A stretch of 47,468 nucleotides of DNA from Candidatus Kapaibacterium sp. (lineage in GTDB: Bacteria; Bacteroidota; Ignavibacteria; Kapaibacteriales; Kapaibacteriaceae), in NCBI GenBank assembly GCA_022842685.1, contig JALHPC010000020.1, positions 1 through 47,468 on the forward strand, read 5' to 3'. Shown piece by piece: positions 7,712 through 16,365 of this stretch. A program made the position numbers and the translations under genes. The first letter of the stretch is position 1. Each line of letters begins with the position of its first letter. The notes beneath the pieces are model-generated. The model ran no database searches. It worked only from the letters and a program-made list of their open reading frames with translations, and was not told the DNA's origin.

Positions 7712-7911
7712 GGAAGTACTCCGAGTTGTATGTTTGTTGATTGTTTGCTGCCTTAGACATCCAACGAGCACTGTTCTCATCGAATGCGTTACAAACTTCG
7801 GGCAAATGTGACGCCAATGCTAGGACAAAACATGCCGATTTGTTACATGGGTTTTTGGCCACTTATTTCGACTCGACCGACATTGCCACTTCTGCTATCT
7901 CATTGAATCGC

Positions 7912-7943
7912 TTGACCTTATCACCTTTCGTCTGATACTTTAG
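7912..7943 (+). promoter_or_regulatory. Candidate promoter of the solenoid gene pair
   Basis: TTG at 7912-7914, 21-base spacer, then TACTTTAG at 7936-7943 (one mismatch to TAnnTTTG). The box ends 3 bases before the ATG at 7947, which would give a leaderless or nearly leaderless transcript. Confidence 0.35.
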
Positions 7944-7946
7944 TTC

Positions 7947-9458
7947 ATGGAGACACTCAAAGAAATCATGCGAGTTGTTACATTGAAGGCAGACATCAAG
8001 AGGGTCTTTCCTGAGCTTCTTGACGCCGAATCTGCCCAAAGTGTCACCACAACCTACGTTAAAGGCATCATCGACAACCAGTATCGCGACGATGACGAAG
8101 CAGCCAGTCAGCTCTATGGTGGTAACCGTACAGATCAAAGGTATCGCACCCTGAAGTCACGTGTCTACGACCGACTGCTTGCCGCACTCCTGAATCTGCA
8201 AGTCAAACAACCGGAACATTCGCTTTATCTGACAATGTACTACAAGTGTTCAAGGAACACGGTAGCTGCACAGACGTTGATGCGCTTTGCATCTCGTAAA
8301 TCCGGCGTTCAACTGGCCGAGCGTACATTGAGTATCGCTGACAAGTTTCATTTTACTGACTTGCAAATAGCACTTTGCTACTCTTTGCGAACATCAATGG
8401 CCCTGTTGCGCAATAATCGAACCTACAACCAATATGATTCGAAATTGTCTCAACTACTAGACATACAACGAGCAGAACTTGAGTCTGACTACCTTTTAGA
8501 CCAAACACTTCTTATTACGAGTAAACAAGTAAGCACAAGAAACGAACCGTTTGACTACAAGGCCGCCATTGACAGAATAGAAAATCTACGCAACACCTAC
8601 AGCACCAACACCCTGAATCTAAACTACTTTCGTCTTAAATCGACCTATCACGAGAGCAACTTCGAATACCATGATCTAATACTTGTTTGTGATGAAGCCT
8701 TAAGCTACTTCTCGGAGAACGAACACCTAAGCCTGCCAGCCCGAGTTGGTGAGTTTTCTCTGATGAAAGCAATTGCTTGCAGCGCGATGAGACAATTCGA
8801 TACTGCCGTTGATATGTCTCGAATCTGCATGAACAGCTTCAACAAAGGGGGTAATAATTGGTATCTTGCTGTTGATATTGGCTATACAGCAGCAATGAAT
8901 GCGAAAGCCTTCGAAAGCGCTCTGTTCTTTCACAACGAAGCCCTAAATGACAGTCGATATCAAGCACTTCCACTTGTCATGCAGGAGAGATGGACAACCT
9001 ATTCTGCTTATCTTCATCTAGCTAAGGAACTTAACTTAATAAAGGATGATGATGATGATCGAGTCCAAAACAAAAACTTCAGACTAATAACTTACTTAAA
9101 TTCTGTCCCGGAGTTCTCTAAAGAAAAGAAGTACTCCAACTATCTTGTGATCGTAAGTCATATTTGTTTTCTGCTAGTCAAACGAAAATTTGATGATGCA
9201 GAGAGGAGATCCGAGTATCTGAGAACTTATTCTCTTCGCTATCTTAAAGAGCCTCAGTTTGAAAGAGCAAGAGTGTTCATTAAGATACTTCAGTATCTAT
9301 CACGATCGTTCGATGAGGCTAAGGCAGATGGAAAGTATCTCGAGTCTATGATGAGTGATCTAGAGCAAACGAAGGATATGAGACATGGCAACGAAGTTAA
9401 CGAAATCATTCCATACGAAGTGATTGTTGATTCCTTATTAAATTGTTCTATATCGTAA
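7947..9458 (+). CDS. Helical-solenoid (TPR-like) protein, paralogue A
   Basis: A 503-residue, Tyr-, Asn- and Leu-rich, all-helical protein of unknown function, paralogous to the next gene. Shared landmarks are an N-terminal block (DDEAASQLYG, then YRTLKSRVYDRLL), a motif near the C-terminal third (FRLITYLNSVP) and a C-terminal box (NEIIPYEVI.D.LL). The middle resembles stacked helix pairs, as in TPR-type scaffolds; no enzyme motif, signal peptide or membrane segment is seen. The coding sequence is clearly more AT-rich than its surroundings: 24 of 60 G/C in the row at 8401 and 20 of 60 at 9241, against 39 of 60 at 16441. This suggests a different history. The start at 7947 follows a promoter-like box closely. 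Confidence 0.75.
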   Translation: METLKEIMRVVTLKADIKRVFPELLDAESAQSVTTTYVKGIIDNQYRDDDEAASQLYGGNRTDQRYRTLKSRVYDRLLAALLNLQVKQPEHSLYLTMYYKCSRNTVAAQTLMRFASRKSGVQLAERTLSIADKFHFTDLQIALCYSLRTSMALLRNNRTYNQYDSKLSQLLDIQRAELESDYLLDQTLLITSKQVSTRNEPFDYKAAIDRIENLRNTYSTNTLNLNYFRLKSTYHESNFEYHDLILVCDEALSYFSENEHLSLPARVGEFSLMKAIACSAMRQFDTAVDMSRICMNSFNKGGNNWYLAVDIGYTAAMNAKAFESALFFHNEALNDSRYQALPLVMQERWTTYSAYLHLAKELNLIKDDDDDRVQNKNFRLITYLNSVPEFSKEKKYSNYLVIVSHICFLLVKRKFDDAERRSEYLRTYSLRYLKEPQFERARVFIKILQYLSRSFDEAKADGKYLESMMSDLEQTKDMRHGNEVNEIIPYEVIVDSLLNCSIS

Positions 9459-9480
9459 TCTATCTATCAAGTTCGCTTAA

Positions 9481-10998
9481 ATGAATTCTACCGACATTAG
9501 AGCCATTGGAAGTCTACTGCGAATGCTGGATGGCGTTAAAGATCTGAACCAAGTATACCCTGAGCTTCATAATCCCAAAAGCATTCTCGCAAAGTTTATT
9601 GATAACTTATTGGAGGACAAGTACAAATCCGATGATGAAGCTACACTTCATCTCTACGGCACTAGTCAAATACCCCAGAGCTACCGCACGTTAAAGTATC
9701 GAGTACTTGAGAGGGCTTTAGATAGTGTTCTTGACGTCGATGTTGCCAGTTTTGGATTATCTGAATACTCAGCAGCACAGCTACGTCAGATGCAGCTGCA
9801 CTATACTTCAGCTTTATTACTCAGGAAGGCCAATCGTTCTGTTGCAACATCAATAGCAATTAAGAATGTAAATAAGTCGCGCGAACAGGACAACACACTT
9901 TCTGAGTTAATGCACTCACTGGTGCTGTTGACTTCATCCTCTCGTTCGAATTCCATGGCTCAGTTTAGCCAGATATCGTTAAGAGTCAGGAACTTAATTC
10001 GTCGTTTTAGTAATGAACTTGAGACTGAAGTATTTCTTGATCACATTCCGCTTCTTGACTATTGTGAGCACAATAACATTAAGAAAGCTGATGTTGCTAA
10101 CGAGTATTTACGACGGGCAAACGTATTTCTTCAAGATACTCCTTCGCATAGTTTGACTCTTAACGTATTTCGTCTTACAGTCGCCGCTTCGATGTTTGAG
10201 CATGATGTAGATCGAATCCTGAACACCTGCAGTGTTTTTGAGAAGTACCTTGCAGATAATCCCAAGTATCATCAGCCAAGTCGTTTTGGAGAACTCAAAT
10301 TATCTCGTACTTACGCATTGTTGCAGATTCGAGAGATTGAAAGAGCTTTGATGGAGTCGAATGATTTACTTTCGTATTTTAATCCGTCGGGCTATAACTT
10401 CGTTCTTGCTATCGAATTGCGTGCTCTTGTTCTTATTATGAGTCAGGATTATGATGCATTTTATTCTTTTCTTCGTCGGTGGTATCCATCACAGTCTTTC
10501 GTTGTTGAGTCCTCTTTCGTCCAGGAGAGGCTTTTACTATTCGATGCCTATCGTGTCTTGTTGCAGTCACTTGGTCTTCTCAGTAGTTCGGGTGAGGCTC
10601 TTACAAAGTTCAGACTGACTACATTTCTGAATTCAGTGCCAACGTTATACGAAGATAAAGACGAGTCGAATTTTCAGTGTATAGTCTTGTCGTTAGCGTA
10701 CAGTGTTTATAGCGCAGATTACGATGCGGTGTATAACCGAACGCAGTCTTTGAGAGTTTATTTGTGTCGCTATATTCGATCTAACTACCATGCTCGTGAC
10801 CAGCTGATTATCCGAGCTTTCACAGCTTTGTCTAACTGTTCGTTTGATGTGTCGCTTTTTCGCAATCAGTACCGGCGTTTACTCGATGAACTAGCTATGC
10901 CTATTGCCGTTGGTAGCCCAATCAGCATGAATGAGTTGATCCCCTATAACGTCCTCTTTGACCGGTTGCTCGCCATCATCGAAGAGCGGGGGTACTAA
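9481..10998 (+). CDS. Helical-solenoid (TPR-like) protein, paralogue B
   Basis: A 505-residue paralogue of the preceding gene, 22 bases downstream and doubtless co-transcribed. It repeats the same architecture: an N-terminal block (SDDEATLHLYG, then YRTLKYRVLERAL), a middle of helix pairs, FRLTTFLNSVP, and MNELIPYNVLFDRLL near the end. The two copies are diverged, so the duplication is old or each came separately. It ends 92 bases before the SOS-type regulator; the operator and promoter of that cassette start soon after its stop. No catalytic motif is visible. A scaffold or protein-binding role is the most that can be inferred. Confidence 0.75.
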   Translation: MNSTDIRAIGSLLRMLDGVKDLNQVYPELHNPKSILAKFIDNLLEDKYKSDDEATLHLYGTSQIPQSYRTLKYRVLERALDSVLDVDVASFGLSEYSAAQLRQMQLHYTSALLLRKANRSVATSIAIKNVNKSREQDNTLSELMHSLVLLTSSSRSNSMAQFSQISLRVRNLIRRFSNELETEVFLDHIPLLDYCEHNNIKKADVANEYLRRANVFLQDTPSHSLTLNVFRLTVAASMFEHDVDRILNTCSVFEKYLADNPKYHQPSRFGELKLSRTYALLQIREIERALMESNDLLSYFNPSGYNFVLAIELRALVLIMSQDYDAFYSFLRRWYPSQSFVVESSFVQERLLLFDAYRVLLQSLGLLSSSGEALTKFRLTTFLNSVPTLYEDKDESNFQCIVLSLAYSVYSADYDAVYNRTQSLRVYLCRYIRSNYHARDQLIIRAFTALSNCSFDVSLFRNQYRRLLDELAMPIAVGSPISMNELIPYNVLFDRLLAIIEERGY

Positions 10999-11030
10999 CA
11001 GATGTTCCCCTACTGAGTGTAACGACTCGT

Positions 11031-11083
11031 TTGCATATCATCTCTACGTTTCGTAGAATTGCACTTCTACAAAACGTATAGAG
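11031..11083 (+). promoter_or_regulatory. Promoter with overlapping operator dyad, mutagenesis cassette
   Basis: An imperfect inverted repeat has arms TACGTTTCGTAGAA (11045-11058) and TTCTACAAAACGTA (11065-11078). They are complementary except at one position and separated by 6 bases, and short CTC/GAG (11042-11044, 11081-11083) flanks extend the dyad. TTGCAT (11031-11036), a 17-base spacer and TAGAAT (11054-11059) could be -35/-10 boxes, the latter inside the dyad. A dimeric XRE-type repressor bound here would block transcription. The likely ligand is the first gene of the cassette, as autoregulation. AGAGG at 11080-11084 is its ribosome binding site. Confidence 0.6.
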
Positions 11084-11090
11084 GTTGATC

Positions 11091-11744
11091 ATGAACAAAG
11101 TCGAACTAGGGGCGCGTCATCGCGCAATGCGCGAAGACGTCCTGCGCATGTCGGTTGCCGATTACGCCGCCTATGTGGGCGTCCGCAGCGTTACCGTGTA
11201 TTCCTGGGAAGCAGGGCGCACCAGTGTGCCCCACACTGTACTAGCCAAGCTGGCGCGTGAACACTCCGTTTCCGTTCCGTGGCTGCTTACCGGTAGCGGG
11301 GCACCAACAGAGGCAGCCGTGGTTGTTCGTGGAGCACGCCCCTCCGACCGTTCCTCGGGCATACGTATCCCGTTGTTAGCACTAGGAGTTAGCGCAGGTA
11401 GCCCTGTAACGGCCGATGATACTATCGATAGTGAGGTCGACCTAGCCACCATGCTTCTGGAGCATCCAGAGAGTACCTACTTCATTCGTGTGGTTGGCGA
11501 TTCGATGTCTGACGCTGGTATTGCCGACGGCGACATGCTCATCGTTGACTGTTCGCTACAGCCCAAACCTGGACAAATCGTTATTGCAAAGGTATTTGGC
11601 GAGCTTACCGTGAAGCGCTATCTGGTTGTCGACGAAGCCCCCTACCTACGAGCAGAGAACAGGCGACACAAGGACATTCCTATCACAGCCGACATGGACT
11701 TCGTTATTGTGGGTGTTGTTCGTTCATGTATCAAGCAGTTGTGA
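11091..11744 (+). CDS. XRE-family regulator with UmuD/LexA-type S24 self-cleaving domain
   Basis: A 217-residue protein. Residues ~1-65 form an XRE helix-turn-helix (segment YAAYVGVRSVTVYSWEAGR). A linker follows, with a likely self-cleavage site Ala-Gly in SAGSPV. The S24 peptidase domain has the catalytic Ser in GDSMSDAGIADGD and the Lys in GELTVKRY. The peptidase half is notably UmuD-like. It should repress the cassette until RecA filaments trigger self-cleavage; the cleaved form could also assist the polymerases as UmuD' does, which is inference. The ATG at 11091 is preferred over the TTG at 11085 because of the AGAGG site 6 bases upstream. It is first in the operon, 7 bases before imuB. 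Confidence 0.85.
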   Translation: MNKVELGARHRAMREDVLRMSVADYAAYVGVRSVTVYSWEAGRTSVPHTVLAKLAREHSVSVPWLLTGSGAPTEAAVVVRGARPSDRSSGIRIPLLALGVSAGSPVTADDTIDSEVDLATMLLEHPESTYFIRVVGDSMSDAGIADGDMLIVDCSLQPKPGQIVIAKVFGELTVKRYLVVDEAPYLRAENRRHKDIPITADMDFVIVGVVRSCIKQL

Positions 11745-11751
11745 ACGAGCA

Positions 11752-12900
11752 ATGATTGGTTGTGTAGTAATTGACGATTTCTCGGCTGCTGCTCTGCGCA
11801 TGATGCGTTATCGCAACCAGCCCGTAGGTGTTGTTTCACGCCAGCGCATCGTAGCCCGTACATCATGTTTGGCCCAGCGTGGTCTGCGCATCGGTGATGC
11901 GCAGCATCGAGCTGCAGCTCTTTTCCCCGAAGCTATCTTCGTTGAACGTGAACCTCATGTAGAGCTTGCGGCATGGACGACAGTCTTAGAGCGCTGTCAT
12001 ACTCTTAGTCCTTACGTAGCCGACGCTGGCTATGGTATTGCCTTCGTCGACGTCCTTCATCATCAATCCCTACTTGATGTGACTGCCGAGCTCAATGGAC
12101 GTGCCGGTATTGGACCTACTCGCACAGCAGCCCTCCTTGCTGCGTTGCGTACAGGTATCGGCACGCTGCGCATTGTGGGCAACGATACACTCGCGACAAT
12201 GCTGGCCGATTGGTCTGTTGATCTTCTTGCCTATATCAACGTTGATGCCGACACTATCGAACGTCTTCACATGTTCGGATTACGTACGCTTGCACATCTC
12301 CAGCAACTCACCCAACGTCATCTCCAAGCACAGTTCGGTAGAGATGGCTTGGCCATTCATGGTCTGCTTGCCAGCATTGGCGATCACTCCCCAATTCCGC
12401 TCTATCAGCCACCGCCTGTGGTCGACTATGTAACATATCTCGATCCAGCACAGCGTGAGCCCGGTGCCTTACAGCAAGCACTACATCACACCGTCGAGGT
12501 AGCCCTCAACGCCCTCGACGATCGTGTGTGCGGTATGCTGGAACTGCGTGTTACCGAGCGCGGCCAGCCAGCCACGATTCGAGCTAGCCGCCTGCTCAAG
12601 TCTCCTACCAACGAGCATCGACATCTGCACAGCGTTGCCAACATTCTACTGCGCGACGTAATCGCACCTCAGCGCTTTTGTACATCGCTTGCCATTACAT
12701 TACGCCATCTACACCTTCCCGCCCCTGCCCAACTGGATCTCTTTGCTCCATCACCCTCAGCGCTTGACGTCGCTCGTATCCTTGCTCGCCGCTTCCCGCA
12801 GGCTCTTCGTCGCGTCGATCTTCACACCCCAAACGCATACCTCCCCGAGATGTCGCATTCGATTATTCCGTGGACATTCACCAATGCGCCTGATTCATGA
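11752..12900 (+). CDS. imuB: ImuB-like, catalytically inactive Y-family DNA polymerase
   Basis: A 382-residue Y-family protein with the ImuB pattern. The N-terminal strand is CVVIDDFSAAALR. The palm motif that carries the catalytic Asp-Glu in active enzymes (S-x-D-E) is replaced by YGIAFVDV, so no polymerase activity is expected. A helix-hairpin-helix and little-finger region follow. The C-terminal part contains QLDLF at about residues 327-331, an ideal beta-clamp binding pentapeptide. In mutasomes ImuB is the hub that brings the DnaE2 polymerase to the clamp at lesions. The start at 11752 follows the regulator stop by 7 bases. ImuA, its usual RecA-like partner, is missing here. Confidence 0.85.
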   Translation: MIGCVVIDDFSAAALRMMRYRNQPVGVVSRQRIVARTSCLAQRGLRIGDAQHRAAALFPEAIFVEREPHVELAAWTTVLERCHTLSPYVADAGYGIAFVDVLHHQSLLDVTAELNGRAGIGPTRTAALLAALRTGIGTLRIVGNDTLATMLADWSVDLLAYINVDADTIERLHMFGLRTLAHLQQLTQRHLQAQFGRDGLAIHGLLASIGDHSPIPLYQPPPVVDYVTYLDPAQREPGALQQALHHTVEVALNALDDRVCGMLELRVTERGQPATIRASRLLKSPTNEHRHLHSVANILLRDVIAPQRFCTSLAITLRHLHLPAPAQLDLFAPSPSALDVARILARRFPQALRRVDLHTPNAYLPEMSHSIIPWTFTNAPDS

Positions 12901-13117
12901 ACCCATTGACGTATCTCCACCGAATGGAATCCCGCAGTCCTTGCTATGGCGCCATACTTCACATCAAGTTATCGATGTGCTAGACTCGTGGTCCTCGCGC
13001 CGTCAGTGGTGGACTCGTGATGAAACGCGCCGCTACCTGCTTGTTCGCACCAATGCAGCTGTCATGGAAATCTACTCCATAGGCCCTCGGTGGATTCTCT
13101 CCCGTATCGCCGACTAA
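12884..13117 (+). CDS. DUF6504-like small protein between imuB and dnaE2
   Basis: A 77-residue protein overlapping the end of imuB by 17 bases and ending 6 bases before dnaE2. It has the pattern of the DUF6504 small proteins known beside imuB and dnaE2 in Actinobacteria: a beta strand (PQSLLWRHTSHQVIDVLDSW), a WW motif followed by basic residues, then YLLVRTNAAVMEIYSIGPRWIL. The position and pattern together support the assignment. Function unknown; a structural partner of ImuB or DnaE2 is the natural inference. The ATG at 12884 is used; the frame continues upstream only inside imuB. Confidence 0.7.
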   Translation: MRLIHEPIDVSPPNGIPQSLLWRHTSHQVIDVLDSWSSRRQWWTRDETRRYLLVRTNAAVMEIYSIGPRWILSRIAD

Positions 13118-13123
13118 TTCCCA

Positions 13124-16100
13124 ATGTTCGGCTCACTTCACACTCGCTCGTACTACTCCTTCCTGCAAGGGGCATCGGCTCCAGCTACGCTTGCCCAGCG
13201 CGCCGCGGCTTGCAGCCACGGCGCGCTTGCCCTTACCGACCTACACGGCACCTATGGTGCTGTCGAGTTAGAACGTGCCTGCCTGCTGCATAACCTTCGA
13301 CCCATTATCGGTGCTGAAGTCTGTATCGATGGGGCCCACCTTGTACTTGTGGCTACAAAACAAGAAGGCTATGCCTCGCTGTGTAGACTACTAACGGCAA
13401 TGCATGGTGCCAATAGGTTGAATCCCCACGCAGATCTCGTGGCGCTCACAACGCTCGATCCATCGGTTGCAATCCTCACAGCAGGACGTGAAGGACGTGC
13501 CTCCATGCTCGCCGAAGAACGGCGCAATGCCGATCTACACCTGTGGCTCGATACCCTTCGCTCACATGCCACAGGACAACTCTTTGTAGAACTTAACGAC
13601 TACGACCGTCCAGGATGGCGCGCCACCATCGAACGCCTCCATGATGCCGCTACTCAGCTCTCTATCCCTACCATTGTTGGCTGCGACGTTCGCCATGCCA
13701 TTGCCGACGACTATGCTATCTATGACGCAATGACCTGCATACGGCTTGGCATTAACGTATTCGACCATCACGACGAACGCCCAGTAAATGACGCTCGCTG
13801 CCTGCGCCGTCTTGATGAACTTCAGCGGCGAATACCATATCAGGATGCATTTCAGAATGTAGCAACGCTGGCTGCTCAATGCTGTGTAACAGTGCTTAGT
13901 GCCGAAGTAGAGCCACCCAAAGCTAAACTGGCACCGAATGATAACCCCGCTGAACGACTACAGACGTTATGCCACGATGCATTCCCTGGCAAGTACGGCG
14001 CAACAACCATCAAAGAGACGGCACAACAACAGCTCAAACACGAGCTAGACGTCATTAGCGATCTTGGCCTAGCCGATTTCTTCCTTGTTGTACACGAAGT
14101 GATTCTTGAAGCCCGCCGACGTCGTATCCGTACGTCCGGTCGCGGCTCGGCCGCCAACTCCATCGTGGCCTACCTGCTGGGCATTACCGGTGTTTGCCCC
14201 ATTCAACATAATCTACTGTTCGAGCGCTTCCTGCATAAAGGCCGTAAAGGAACGCCCGACATTGATGTAGACTTTGACTCAGATCGACGCGCTGAGATGA
14301 TTGCCTGGATGGAACAACGATTTGGGCACGATCATACGGCCATGACAGCAACACTTATCACCTATCGCCTGCGTATGGCCGTGCGCGATGCCGCCAAGGC
14401 ATTGGGCTGGCCACACGACATATCCATTCGTCTTAGCAAAAGTGTTCCTGGCTACAGTAACCATCCCGTTAGAAAGTATGCCCAAGCTATGGCCGAAGTA
14501 GTTGGCCAGGCACCACTGCTTGATACACTGTTAACCCTCGTTGAACACATAGAAGGGGCACCGCGTCACCTAGGCCAACACTCCGGTGGCATGATATTGT
14601 CGCAGCGCCCCCTATGGGAACGTACGCCCGTACAAATGTCGGCAAACGGTGTAACGGTGGTGCAGTTTGATAAGGACGACGTCGAGGCCATGGGACTTGT
14701 GAAGTTCGACGTGCTTGGACTTCGCATGCTGGCCTGTATAAGTGAGACCCTTGAGAATGTAGAACTCTCTACCGGTGAACAGATTAATCTCGATGATGTA
14801 CCTCTCGATGATGTACCTCTCGATGATGAAAACATCTATGCAATGATGCGACAAGGGCGAACCTTGGGCGTCTTTCAAATCGAGTCGCAAGGCCAAATGC
14901 ACCTGCTTGCTCAGCATCAACCTGAATGTTTTGCCGACCTCATCACCGAAGTGGCGCTCTTTCGTCCTGGTCCATTGCAAGGGGGCATGGTCCACCCCTA
15001 CGTGCGCCGCCGCAGGGGCCTCGAAGAGGTAGTACACTTGCACCCGCACTTGGAAGATCTTTTGGGCGACACCTTGGGCATCATCTTGTTTCAGGAGCAG
15101 GTGCTGGAGATTGCCCATCGGTTTGCCGGTATGCCTCTCGACGAAGCTGACGACTTTCGTGTGCTTGTGTCGAAAAACCGCGACCGCGAAGCAATGGAGG
15201 CTATGCGCGAGCGATTCATTAACGGAGCAATGGCACGTGGAGTAACCCATGCCGATGCTAACGTGGTTTACGAGAAGGTATCACACTTCGTTGGCTACGG
15301 ATTCTGTCGTTCGCATGCTGCAGCGTTTGCTCGCATCGTATATCACAGCGCGTGGCTCAAGCACTACTACCCTGCTGCCTACCTTGCTGCATTCATGCAG
15401 CATAGGCCGGGTTTCTATAACCTGATGACACTTGAAGAAGAAGCCAGACGATGTGGTGTTCAGATGCTCTTGCCCAGCATTTCAACGTCTGGGCTACGGT
15501 ATCGAGTTGAACAAACTAACGAAGGGCGTTTGGCGATACGAAAACCACTAACGTCGGTATCACATTGTTCTACCGATGTAGCGCAGTCAATCGTATGGGC
15601 TAGGGCGGAACGCCCGTTCGTATCCGTCGAAGATCTCTATGTTCGTTCCGGTGCCCCTTACGATGCACTGCAGGGGTTGGCTTTGAGCGGAGCACTCGAC
15701 GAGGTATCGAAGAATAGTCGAACAGCGCTGTGGGAGCTTGGTGTGGTTGCTCGACGGCATCATCGGGGTAACGAGGCGCAACAAACACTATTCGATCTTC
15801 CACTCGTTGATGCCGAGGATATTCCGCAGCTACCTCCGATGAAGGCCCAAGAGCGCTTGGCGTATGATTACACGTCGCATGGCGCTGCACGCGTCCACCC
15901 TATGACGTTATACCGTCGAAGTCTGAACGACCTAGAAATACGCACCATAGAAACTGCGTTTCGGCTAACCGTCGACGAACATGCTCGAGGATCTGCATTG
16001 CCAGAAATTACGGTTGCTGGCATTGTGATTCTTCGTCAGTCACCGCCGACAGCGCATGGTGTGTTGTTTGTGACAATTGAAGATGAAACTGGTTTTGTTC

Positions 16101-16306
16101 AATGTGTTGCACCTCCCCACATTCGTGATCGCTTTGGTACCGAGCTTCGACAAGCCGCACTCGTTGTGCGAGCACGCATACATGCAAAGGCACATTGGCG
16201 GGGTCTCCTACTTCGCGATGTTCGCGTGCTTAACAACGTTATTGGTGGATATGCCGGCCACTTGGCGATGAGTGGCGGACGCGATGTGTTTGTGGTTCAG
16301 CCCTAG
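13124..16306 (+). CDS. dnaE2: Error-prone DNA polymerase III alpha subunit DnaE2
   Basis: A 1060-residue C-family polymerase. An N-terminal PHP domain (from LHTRSYYSFLQGAS, ALTDLHG) is followed by the polymerase core, in which the catalytic Asp residues are visible at 381 and 383 (TPDIDVDFDSDRR) and 529 (KFDVLGLR). Then come a helix-hairpin-helix region and a C-terminal OB fold (ITVAGIVILRQ to GFVQCVAPP). The length is about 100 residues below replicative DnaE, and it lacks the tau-binding tail, as in DnaE2. With ImuB it should do mutagenic lesion bypass. It is the last gene of the cassette. A short in-frame repeat lies just after the third Asp (14791-14829). The 12-base palindrome AGTTCGCGAACT at 16305-16316 follows, but without a T-tract. 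Confidence 0.93.
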   Translation: MFGSLHTRSYYSFLQGASAPATLAQRAAACSHGALALTDLHGTYGAVELERACLLHNLRPIIGAEVCIDGAHLVLVATKQEGYASLCRLLTAMHGANRLNPHADLVALTTLDPSVAILTAGREGRASMLAEERRNADLHLWLDTLRSHATGQLFVELNDYDRPGWRATIERLHDAATQLSIPTIVGCDVRHAIADDYAIYDAMTCIRLGINVFDHHDERPVNDARCLRRLDELQRRIPYQDAFQNVATLAAQCCVTVLSAEVEPPKAKLAPNDNPAERLQTLCHDAFPGKYGATTIKETAQQQLKHELDVISDLGLADFFLVVHEVILEARRRRIRTSGRGSAANSIVAYLLGITGVCPIQHNLLFERFLHKGRKGTPDIDVDFDSDRRAEMIAWMEQRFGHDHTAMTATLITYRLRMAVRDAAKALGWPHDISIRLSKSVPGYSNHPVRKYAQAMAEVVGQAPLLDTLLTLVEHIEGAPRHLGQHSGGMILSQRPLWERTPVQMSANGVTVVQFDKDDVEAMGLVKFDVLGLRMLACISETLENVELSTGEQINLDDVPLDDVPLDDENIYAMMRQGRTLGVFQIESQGQMHLLAQHQPECFADLITEVALFRPGPLQGGMVHPYVRRRRGLEEVVHLHPHLEDLLGDTLGIILFQEQVLEIAHRFAGMPLDEADDFRVLVSKNRDREAMEAMRERFINGAMARGVTHADANVVYEKVSHFVGYGFCRSHAAAFARIVYHSAWLKHYYPAAYLAAFMQHRPGFYNLMTLEEEARRCGVQMLLPSISTSGLRYRVEQTNEGRLAIRKPLTSVSHCSTDVAQSIVWARAERPFVSVEDLYVRSGAPYDALQGLALSGALDEVSKNSRTALWELGVVARRHHRGNEAQQTLFDLPLVDAEDIPQLPPMKAQERLAYDYTSHGAARVHPMTLYRRSLNDLEIRTIETAFRLTVDEHARGSALPEITVAGIVILRQSPPTAHGVLFVTIEDETGFVQCVAPPHIRDRFGTELRQAALVVRARIHAKAHWRGLLLRDVRVLNNVIGGYAGHLAMSGGRDVFVVQP
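14791..14829 (+). repeat. 15-base tandem repeat inside dnaE2
   Basis: The 15-base unit CGATGATGTACCTCT occurs twice in full (14791-14805 and 14806-14820) and once in part (14821-14829). It encodes DDVPL repeats, a five-residue expansion between the catalytic Asp529 region and the conserved GVFQIES motif. Replication slippage could add or remove five residues without a frameshift. Confidence 0.9.
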
Positions 16307-16365
16307 TTCGCGAACTCCATACTCGTCATCTGCCCATGACACCATAACTTGCACACGAACCTCGC

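Noticed and set aside
7575..7862. A 95-residue minus-strand frame overlapping the 60-residue membrane protein gene
   Set aside because: It has no ribosome binding site and conflicts with the better-supported frame at 7529-7711, although its first half looks somewhat protein-like.
14612..15250. A 212-residue open frame on the minus strand
   Set aside because: It lies antisense inside dnaE2, whose frame has all catalytic motifs; the antisense protein is low in recognisable structure and is a codon-bias shadow.
16305..16316. A perfect palindrome AGTTCGCGAACT at the dnaE2 stop, considered as a terminator
   Set aside because: It has no loop or following T-tract, so it does not qualify as a rho-independent terminator.
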